64,000 bases of DNA, from contig CADAIL010000005.1 in NCBI GenBank assembly GCA_902788035.1, positions 1 through 64,000 on the forward strand, read 5' to 3'. Shown piece after piece: positions 57,696 to 64,000 of this stretch (the first letter of the stretch is position 1; every line of letters begins with the position of its first letter). Position numbers and translations under genes: made by a program. Source of the stretch: an uncultured Lachnospiraceae bacterium (GTDB lineage Bacteria > Bacillota > Clostridia > Lachnospirales > Lachnospiraceae). The notes under the pieces are model-generated. The model did no database searches. It was given only the letters and a program-made list of their open reading frames with translations, and was not told where the DNA came from.

Positions 57696-60122
57696 TCAAT
57701 TGCGCTTAAGAGAAAAGTCCTGCGTAACCATCGACAGATTCGGGTTGTAGTAGGGATCGCCGTCCCTGAGGATCTCCGGCCATCTCTTCTGGAAGATCGC
57801 CATCTCGTTCTGGAAACGGGCGACCTTCTCGGGATTCCCCTGATCGAGGCCTCTCGACTTTGATTCGTAGTGATAGAGCTCAGCGAACGGATCATAGACG
57901 ATGAGATAGCCCGCGCGCCTTATCTTCATACAGAAATCGATGTCATTGAACGCGACCGCGAGCTCCTCAGTGAGTCCGCCGACCTCATCGTAGACGTTCT
58001 TCTTCACCATAAGGCATGCAGCAGTGACCGCCGAGAGATCCTGCTGGCAGATGATCCTGTGCTGGTAGCCTGTCTCTCCGCGATTCTGGTTTACGAACGC
58101 GTGACCGGCAATTCCGCCCCATCCGACAATAACACCGGCGTGCTGGATCGTATTGTCCTCATAATAGAGTCTTGCGCCGACAGCTCCGACATCATCTCTG
58201 CGGCAGAAACTGAGCATCTCGCCGATGACATCGTCGCTGATGAACTCAGTGTCATTATTGAGCAGGAAGAGGTACTCGCCTTTGGCCTCTTTGGCTCCGA
58301 AATTGTTGATCGCGGAGAAATTGAATCCGCCTTCATAGTAGACGACTTTCACGCGGTCATCTCTGGCAGCGAGGTCCCTGTAATAGAGGAATGTCTCCTC
58401 CTCGGTCGAATTATTCTCGATGATGATGATCTCAAGGTTCGGGTAGCGCACACCTCTGTCGATACTCTTTAAGCACTTGTCAAGGTCATCAATGTGATCC
58501 TTGTTCGGAATAAGGATAGATACACAGGGTGTTCCTTCCCAGTGGTAGACCGTTCTGTAAATACCCGGGTACTCTCCCATCTCCACAGTGGCCGGGAGAC
58601 CGAGACGCTTGTAATGCGCTTCAATTGCCCGCCTTCCCGCTTCGAAGGCATATGTCTTGCTCTCCGGGTTGGCTGCCGTTGACCCCTCAAAAAATCTCCA
58701 GTGGTAGAGGATCTTCGGGATATGAATTATGTTCTCCGTCGCCTCAGTGCATCTAAGAACAAAATCATAATCCTGAGCACCGTCATAGGCCGGATCCAGC
58801 ATACCCACCTTATCAATCAAACTCTTTTTGACGACGAGCAGATGGCAGATGTAGTTGACCGACCTCAGGAAATCCGGATCGAAATCCGGCTTCATATTCG
58901 GCTGCATATACTTCTCGCCGATGCCGATCTTATCCTCATCGCTGTAGAGGAGCTCGGCCGCCGGATTCTCGCGGATGGCAGCGGCATTCTCATATAGCGC
59001 GTTGGGAGCAAGCAGATCATCGTGGTCGGCAAATGCGATATAGTCGCCGTTCGCGGCGAGAAGCGCCGCGTTGGTATTCTCAGCTATGCGAAGCTGCTTA
59101 TTGTTCCGGATCACGCGTATCCTTGTATCGGAAGACTCAAGCCTGTCCAGCACATCCGTAAGCGGTGTGTCCTCACCGCTGCCGTCCGAAAGGATGAGCT
59201 CCCAGTTCGAGTAGCTCTGCGCTTTGACCGAATCGACCAGCTGCACAAGGAAATCTTCCGGAGTCTTATAGAGCGGAACAACGATGGAGAAGAGCGGTGC
59301 CGGATCGAACACATCCTTTCTCTGTTTTGCGAGGACGCGCTCACTTGGCAGATGTTTTTTTATCCAGTCCGCATAGATCACCGGCTTCATGGCAGGGTTA
59401 AAGAGCTTATCGTAGGTCTTCTCCGCAAGAGGCCTGAGGCCATGGTACTTAAAATACTCAATGCCTTTTCTTCCCAGCCGCACATACTTATCGGCTTTAG
59501 CGGAGACCGGGTCCGTACGGTAGGAAAGCATGAGCTTTGCCTCCCCGGAGCGAAGAGCTACATATATCTTCTTTTTCGGGATCGGGCGAAGTTCAATATG
59601 GAATCCGCACACGGGGTCAATCTCATACTCGTCGAAGAGGTCCGCGACATCGAGTCTCTTATAGCGCTCGATATTGCATTTGATTCTCTTTTTCTGAGCG
59701 TCCAGAACAGCCATCTCGACTGGTTCCGTGGAGACCGCCCAGCCCTGAAGGCGAAGATAACCGTCCTTCGTGTTGACCGTAAAGTCATCGACAAACAGCT
59801 TGATACCGTTCATCTTCAAAGCAAGATCCCCGGCGGAAATCTCAAAGCAGAGTCTCCTTCCCTGATCCCTCACGGCATAGACCTTGAGTTTCCTGTAAGA
59901 ATCAATATCCTCCGGGATCCGGAAATTAACGACACACTCGCTGCCGCCGTATCTCTCATCCACATTCTGAGTGAGTTTTTTCACTTCGAGCGGGAACGGA
60001 CTGCCATCAAGAAAAGCTTCAAGATCTGTCCCCGGAGCCAGATGGCCCCGAAGGACATAGAGGTCTTTTTCTGTAAGTGAAAATCTGTCGTTCTTAATTA
60101 AAAAACCGTCATTTCTTATCAT
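57696..60122 (-). CDS. Large glycosyltransferase: beta-domain plus tandem GT2
   Basis: An 808-residue protein. About 270 N-terminal residues form a beta-rich module seen next to GT2 domains in related clusters. Then come two GT-A domains: one with SIVVPLYKTPEDFLVQ, ADHDDLLAPNA and YSDEDKIG, and a second with SILIPNKDHIDDLDK, NNSTEEETFLYYRDL, LLNNDTEFI and FNDIDFCMKI. It likely adds two sugar types or makes alternating linkages, as is known for such bifunctional enzymes. It overlaps the next upstream gene by 14 nt and follows the ribosome site GAGGTGATCCAGG. Confidence 0.9.
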   Translation of the reverse strand: MIRNDGFLIKNDRFSLTEKDLYVLRGHLAPGTDLEAFLDGSPFPLEVKKLTQNVDERYGGSECVVNFRIPEDIDSYRKLKVYAVRDQGRRLCFEISAGDLALKMNGIKLFVDDFTVNTKDGYLRLQGWAVSTEPVEMAVLDAQKKRIKCNIERYKRLDVADLFDEYEIDPVCGFHIELRPIPKKKIYVALRSGEAKLMLSYRTDPVSAKADKYVRLGRKGIEYFKYHGLRPLAEKTYDKLFNPAMKPVIYADWIKKHLPSERVLAKQRKDVFDPAPLFSIVVPLYKTPEDFLVQLVDSVKAQSYSNWELILSDGSGEDTPLTDVLDRLESSDTRIRVIRNNKQLRIAENTNAALLAANGDYIAFADHDDLLAPNALYENAAAIRENPAAELLYSDEDKIGIGEKYMQPNMKPDFDPDFLRSVNYICHLLVVKKSLIDKVGMLDPAYDGAQDYDFVLRCTEATENIIHIPKILYHWRFFEGSTAANPESKTYAFEAGRRAIEAHYKRLGLPATVEMGEYPGIYRTVYHWEGTPCVSILIPNKDHIDDLDKCLKSIDRGVRYPNLEIIIIENNSTEEETFLYYRDLAARDDRVKVVYYEGGFNFSAINNFGAKEAKGEYLFLLNNDTEFISDDVIGEMLSFCRRDDVGAVGARLYYEDNTIQHAGVIVGWGGIAGHAFVNQNRGETGYQHRIICQQDLSAVTAACLMVKKNVYDEVGGLTEELAVAFNDIDFCMKIRRAGYLIVYDPFAELYHYESKSRGLDQGNPEKVARFQNEMAIFQKRWPEILRDGDPYYNPNLSMVTQDFSLKRN

Positions 60123-62472
60123 CCTGGATCACCTCATTCCTCGCTTTCTGCAGGACGGAATAGTTCGGAGGCATCGTTCCCTTAAGCACATAATCGGAAG
60201 TATCATAGTCAAGATTCGGGTTGAAGTAAGGATCTCCGTTCTCAAAAATATCCTTCCATCTGTCGCGAAGCCTTCTGGCTTCCCGCATCTGACGCTCGTG
60301 TTTCTCCGGATTCTTCTTTATATCATCGGAACCGCGGGAGAGCGATTCATAGTGGTATAGTTCCGCCCACGCGTCATATACGACCAGATATCCGGCCGCC
60401 CTCACTTTGAGGCAGAGATCCACATCGTTGTAAGCAACGACGAACTCCTCGTCGAAACCGCCGACCTCCTCGAACACGTGCCTCGGCATCATCATGCAGG
60501 CCGCCGTGACGGCACTGACATCCTGGCTCTTTACAATGCGGCCGAAATATCCGCCCGAATCACGTTTTTCCATGTGGCAGATGTGACCGGCAATACCGCC
60601 GATGCCGACGACAATGCCGCAGTGCTGCAGCTTGTCATTCGGGTAGTACATTCTGGCGCCGACTGCTCCGACGTCTCCTCTCTGGCAGTATCCGAGCATT
60701 TCCTCGATCCAGCGGTCGGTAATGACCTCGACATCGTTGTTCAGAAAGAGCAGGTATTCGCCCCGGGCATGCTTCACAGCGAAATTGTTGATCGCGGAAT
60801 AATTGAAGATATCTTTCCAGTAAATGACCTTTACGTTGTCGTGCTCTGCCTGTATCTTCTCGTAATATGCAAATGTCTCCGGCTCCGTCGAATTATTCTC
60901 GGCGATAATAATTTCAAAATTCCTGTAAGTCGATTTTTCAAATATCGAAACAAGCGCGCGGTCCAGCACATCCCTGAAATCTTTATTGGGGATAATGATC
61001 GAGACCAGCGGCTCTCCCTGTATCTCATACCTGGTTCGGTAGGATCCGATATCCTCTGCCAGCTCGCAGGTCGCATGGATACCGCAGCGGTCGTAGTGTG
61101 CCTGGATTGCCTTCCTGCCGTTATCGTAGGCGTACATCTTGCTCTCCGGATTTCCGGCGGTCGATGTCTGGTGAGCTCTCCAGTGATAGAGGAACTTCGG
61201 GATGTGATGTACTTTTCTCGATTTCTCGACGCAGCGAAGGATAAAGTCATAGTCCTGAGCTCCGTCGAATTCGCTTCTCTCGTAGACCTGTTCTTCTCCG
61301 CCGATCTCATCGACGATAGATTTTCTCACACAGAAAATGTGAGTTATATAGTTATTAGAGCGGAGAAGATCCGGGCTGAAATCCGGCTTGAAGTTCGGGC
61401 TGTAATAAACGCCCGACGTATACATGATCTTATCCTCATCCGTGTAGAGAGAATCAATCTCCGGGTCCTCATTAAGAGCTTTCACGATCTCATAGCAGGC
61501 ATTTTTCTCGACTGTGTCGTCGTGATCGCACAACATGATGAAATCGCCGGTTGCCATCTTAATGGCCTCGTTGGTGTTGCCGGAAATACCCGCGTTCACG
61601 GCAAGTCTCTGATACACGACGCGACTGTCGGACAGATACTTCTCACGGACATGTTCCTCGACCTCGTCTTTGGTACTGCCGTCCGCGAGGCAAACCTCAA
61701 TGTTTCTGTATGACTGGCCGAGCAGGCCGTCCATGAGTTCATCGAGGAACTTCTCCGGCGTGTTGTAGAGAGGAATGACGATGGAGATTTTCGGCTCATA
61801 AGCGAACTTGACCTCCGCCTCGCGGGCAAGCTCCTTCTCCGTCACCATCTGATCATGGATCCAGTCATCGTAGCCGGCGCTGTCGATCGCGTATGTCGGG
61901 ATAGCATGTCTCTTTATATAAGCTGCCCGCTTTTTCTCGTCCAGTATGATCTTGAGCTCCCTCACTACGTATCCGAGCTCGTTTTCAAGCTCGAATGTGA
62001 TGACCGGATGCTTGATCTGGGCAAGAGGAAGCCTGACAGAAAAGCCCGTGAGGAATTCCCCGTTTATGCCGAGAAGTTCATTGACGTCCGATCTCGGATA
62101 TCGCTGTACATCAAATGTAAGGAGCCGGCTCCTGTCGCGTATCACGATTTCAGGAATGAGTCCGCCGTGCTCATAGCTCCAGCCCCGGATCACCAGATGG
62201 TCGCCCTTATAATACCTGTTATCGATATTGTAGAGGATACCGGCCTCAGCCTGGGAGAGTCTTGGACGCAGTCTCTCGAACGGGTCGTCACGTCCGGCTT
62301 TCACGGAGAGCTTCCGGTAGGCCATCATAGCCTTATTGCCGGACAGAAGGGCTGCGTAGCTGCCCCTCCGGATTCCCTCATCCCTGGCCTTGAAATAGCG
62401 CTCCTGAAGGGTAATCATCTCTTCTTTCAGCTTCTCATATTCCTCTTTATAATTGATCGTATCTGTGCTCAT
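60109..62472 (-). CDS. Large glycosyltransferase: coiled coil, beta-domain and tandem GT2
   Basis: A 787-residue paralogue of the proteins at 57696 and 52565. A short N-terminal coiled coil (EEYEKLKEEMITLQERYFKA) and a beta-domain precede two GT-A domains: SIVIPLYNTPEKFLDEL with CDHDDTVEKNA and YTDEDKIM, then SIIIPNKDFRDVLDRA with NNDVEVITDRW and YNDVDLCLKVRAAGY. The start at 62472 follows AAAGGGTGAG; the longer frame to 62565 has no site. The stop overlaps the 57696 gene's start, suggesting translational coupling of two transferases. Confidence 0.9.
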   Translation of the reverse strand: MSTDTINYKEEYEKLKEEMITLQERYFKARDEGIRRGSYAALLSGNKAMMAYRKLSVKAGRDDPFERLRPRLSQAEAGILYNIDNRYYKGDHLVIRGWSYEHGGLIPEIVIRDRSRLLTFDVQRYPRSDVNELLGINGEFLTGFSVRLPLAQIKHPVITFELENELGYVVRELKIILDEKKRAAYIKRHAIPTYAIDSAGYDDWIHDQMVTEKELAREAEVKFAYEPKISIVIPLYNTPEKFLDELMDGLLGQSYRNIEVCLADGSTKDEVEEHVREKYLSDSRVVYQRLAVNAGISGNTNEAIKMATGDFIMLCDHDDTVEKNACYEIVKALNEDPEIDSLYTDEDKIMYTSGVYYSPNFKPDFSPDLLRSNNYITHIFCVRKSIVDEIGGEEQVYERSEFDGAQDYDFILRCVEKSRKVHHIPKFLYHWRAHQTSTAGNPESKMYAYDNGRKAIQAHYDRCGIHATCELAEDIGSYRTRYEIQGEPLVSIIIPNKDFRDVLDRALVSIFEKSTYRNFEIIIAENNSTEPETFAYYEKIQAEHDNVKVIYWKDIFNYSAINNFAVKHARGEYLLFLNNDVEVITDRWIEEMLGYCQRGDVGAVGARMYYPNDKLQHCGIVVGIGGIAGHICHMEKRDSGGYFGRIVKSQDVSAVTAACMMMPRHVFEEVGGFDEEFVVAYNDVDLCLKVRAAGYLVVYDAWAELYHYESLSRGSDDIKKNPEKHERQMREARRLRDRWKDIFENGDPYFNPNLDYDTSDYVLKGTMPPNYSVLQKARNEVIQDDKK

Positions 62473-62477
62473 CAAAC

Positions 62478-63596
62478 TCACCCTTTCTTTCGCCCTATGC
62501 CCTTGACTGTCTGGAGGGCTTTGAATGATTTGGATCCGGTCACATCCTCGTACATATGCTTCCACGTATCGCGGTCCGTCTCCATAGCTCTGTAAGAGTA
62601 TTCCATCTGAGCCTTTTCCGCGGCGTAAATGTCTCTGTTCCGGACCATTTCAATTCTCACTTCATCATAGCGATGGAACCACTGGTCATCCAGATGCGCG
62701 TATTTCATTTTTGCTTCAGAAAGCTCCGCCTCGAGTCTTCCGATCCTGCCCGTCAAGACAGCGACCGCCCTGTCACACTCGCGCCACATATCGTAGGCGG
62801 TACCGCCGGCGTTTCCGGAGGGCATCACTGTTTTTCGAAGGTCTTTAAGCTCTGTGTGGGCTTTGAGAGACGAATGCTTGGCTACCGCGAAGCTTGTTCC
62901 GTCCGGCTCAGTGATCACGTACTCAAAGAAATGTTCGTAGCTCCTCTGCATGACATGCATATCCGTCTTGATCCCAAGTAGTTTAAGTGCATTCCTGAGG
63001 GGCAGGAGCTCCTCAAGTCCGGTGATATGGTAGTAAGCGTCCCTGAGGCAGTGATAGAGGACTAGATTCTTAGGCATGACAAAGGTCATCACCCACTCAT
63101 AATCGATGAAATAGACATCATCTCCCTCAAAGATAATATTGCCGGCTATGCCGTCAAAATTCGACACCTTGAAACCGGGAAGACCGATGTAGGGTTCTGC
63201 CTCGCCGAAGACCTTTTCGAACTCATCTGAAGTGACAAATACCGTATCGTTGTCAGGACATGCCGTGAGGATAGATTTCTGTTTTATAAAGAGATCTTTC
63301 ACGCGGTCCGCGTCGCCTCGCTGCACCGCTTCCCTCAGCATTTGCTCGAGTGATTTACCGGTAAGGTATGCAAATGTAAGCTTTTCCCCGTCATATTCCA
63401 CAGGGCAGGCCTTTGCCGGAGCGTAAGCCTTCTCAAGTATCCCGGCGTAGGAAGCTACGCGTGAGAGATGCTCACGGCCTTCCTCGTAGCAGGCCTCCTT
63501 AAAGACGCGCTTTCCCTCATCCGTCCGGGCTATCGTTGTTATGATCGAAAATCTTCTGCTCCGCTCGTCGGAGCACTTAATGAACAGCTTTCTCAT
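62478..63596 (-). CDS. Kinase-like (APH-fold) protein with coiled-coil tail
   Basis: A 372-residue soluble protein. Residues about 1-235 look like an atypical kinase: the NFDGIAGNIIFEGDDVYFID segment resembles the catalytic and metal-binding loops of aminoglycoside-phosphotransferase-like kinases (catalytic Asp in place of HxD, Asp of FIDYEW as metal ligand). A C-terminal heptad-rich part (about 290-355) should form a coiled coil. It sits 5 bp before the 60109 glycosyltransferase and directly after a methyltransferase gene. That pairing is known from polysaccharide clusters in which chain ends are phosphorylated and methylated to stop growth; this role is inference. Confidence 0.65.
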   Translation of the reverse strand: MRKLFIKCSDERSRRFSIITTIARTDEGKRVFKEACYEEGREHLSRVASYAGILEKAYAPAKACPVEYDGEKLTFAYLTGKSLEQMLREAVQRGDADRVKDLFIKQKSILTACPDNDTVFVTSDEFEKVFGEAEPYIGLPGFKVSNFDGIAGNIIFEGDDVYFIDYEWVMTFVMPKNLVLYHCLRDAYYHITGLEELLPLRNALKLLGIKTDMHVMQRSYEHFFEYVITEPDGTSFAVAKHSSLKAHTELKDLRKTVMPSGNAGGTAYDMWRECDRAVAVLTGRIGRLEAELSEAKMKYAHLDDQWFHRYDEVRIEMVRNRDIYAAEKAQMEYSYRAMETDRDTWKHMYEDVTGSKSFKALQTVKGIGRKKG

Positions 63597-64000
63597 TCAG
63601 TCCTCCTTCCCGCGCACGGCCTCGATGAGAAACGAGTTGGCAAATGCCGCCCTCTCCTCTGTTCCCTTCAGGCCTGCAAACGCCCTGTTCTGCGAGAACA
63701 GCGTCATCACATCAAGATCGTAATTGGCATTCTCCGGGAAATCGATATCAGCGTCTTTTATGTTATCGTCGCTGTAGATCACGGTGGGAAGCTTATAATC
63801 CGGGAAGGGATAGTAAAAATATATATCCCCAAATCCAGCGCTTTTAAGCATCTCAGTGAGTTCTGACTTTGTGAACGTCCTAACGTGATCTCCCTGCCTG
63901 TAGCCCTCAATGCCGACGAACGGCACTGAGAGATGGTCCTCATGACTTCCGTTAAAATACTTCATGCCGAGCTTATTCTCGATCGCTATGTAGAGACGGC
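63597..64000 (-). CDS. SAM-dependent methyltransferase, C-terminal part
   Basis: The gene runs out of the window: the frame stays open to 64000 and reads RLYIAIENKLG directly before the first visible Met, so the 5' part lies outside. The visible part of about 134 residues includes FNGSHEDHLS, a tail motif (TFTKSELTEMLKSAGF) and the FYYPFPDYKLP segment typical of class I methyltransferases in glycan clusters. The SAM-binding core is not visible. It abuts the kinase-like gene. Confidence 0.7.
   Translation of the reverse strand, partial: RLYIAIENKLGMKYFNGSHEDHLSVPFVGIEGYRQGDHVRTFTKSELTEMLKSAGFGDIYFYYPFPDYKLPTVIYSDDNIKDADIDFPENANYDLDVMTLFSQNRAFAGLKGTEERAAFANSFLIEAVRGKED

Noticed and set aside
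60478-61713. Plus-strand 411-residue open frame opposite the 60109 glycosyltransferase
   Set aside because: It is a shadow of a gene with clear GT2 motifs on the minus strand, and has no ribosome site.

Overview
This is about 64 kb from a low-to-mid GC, Gram-positive anaerobe. It looks like a member of the Clostridia, probably close to Lachnospiraceae; that placement is inference from gene content and order. Supporting signs are a desulfoferrodoxin-type superoxide reductase, a Clostridia-style priA-def-fmt-rsmB-rlmN-stp-prkC-rsgA-rpe-thiN operon, a Firmicutes-type mraZ/dcw cluster, a meso-DAP-type MurE (DNPR motif), a LytR-CpsA-Psr protein and a rhamnose-type polysaccharide cluster. No sporulation gene is seen. 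Nearly all protein genes are on the minus strand; the only convincing plus-strand features are an inositol monophosphatase gene, one tRNA and an orphan glycine riboswitch.

Layout. (1) 1-4.2 kb: superoxide reductase, HD-domain hydrolase and inositol-phosphatase genes, bracketed by an inverted pair of tRNA-Leu loci. One tRNA is intact; the other has lost its anticodon arm but keeps a consensus promoter. Each carries a 115-bp repeat that ends in a second copy of the tRNA 3' end. A 108-bp tandem repeat array follows. (2) 4.2-11.6 kb: pyrH-frr-dxr-dxs-cdsA-rseP, a ribosome recycling, isoprenoid, phospholipid and site-2-protease block in which uppS is absent and dxs is present. (3) 11.9-21.5 kb: a reduced division and cell-wall cluster mraZ-rsmH-ftsL-pbp-mraY-murD-ftsQ-ftsZ-nrdR, without murF, ftsW or murG. 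(4) 21.7-26.3 kb: lgt, ychF, an orphan glycine riboswitch and a GH78-like alpha-L-rhamnosidase. (5) 26.4-39.4 kb: murE-priA-def-fmt-rsmB-rlmN-stp-prkC-rsgA-rpe-thiN. (6) 39.7-47.2 kb: uppP, tRNA-Leu(CAG), then htrA-clpX-zinc ribbon-lspA-MFS/spermidine synthase. (7) 47.4-64 kb: a surface polysaccharide cluster with a polyprenyl-phosphate sugar transferase, an LCP ligase, six GT2 glycosyltransferase genes or paralogues, a YfhO-like membrane protein, dTDP-rhamnose synthase RfbD, a kinase-like protein and a methyltransferase cut by the window end.

The genes fit together as an envelope-building region. DXP-pathway enzymes feed undecaprenyl phosphate. UppP recycles it. MraY, MurD, MurE and the PBP build peptidoglycan under FtsZ/FtsQ/FtsL. 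The last cluster makes a rhamnose-containing glycan on the same carrier, and the LCP protein probably attaches it to the wall. Lgt, LspA, RseP and HtrA handle lipoproteins and membrane quality control, and PrkC/Stp sense wall status.

The most interesting non-coding findings are: a family of four ~200-bp palindromic, transposase-less elements. One has near-perfect terminal inverted repeats ending in GTAA and a perfect 8-bp target duplication, which suggests IS66-type mobilisation, and another supplies the stop codon of lgt. Next is a glycine riboswitch with its own promoter and no downstream gene, pointing antisense into a rhamnosidase gene. Third is the truncated but apparently transcribed tRNA-Leu. 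Among proteins, FtsQ carries a ~200-residue acidic, Asp/Tyr-rich insertion, and HtrA has a similar Asp/Tyr repeat domain on its cytoplasmic side.
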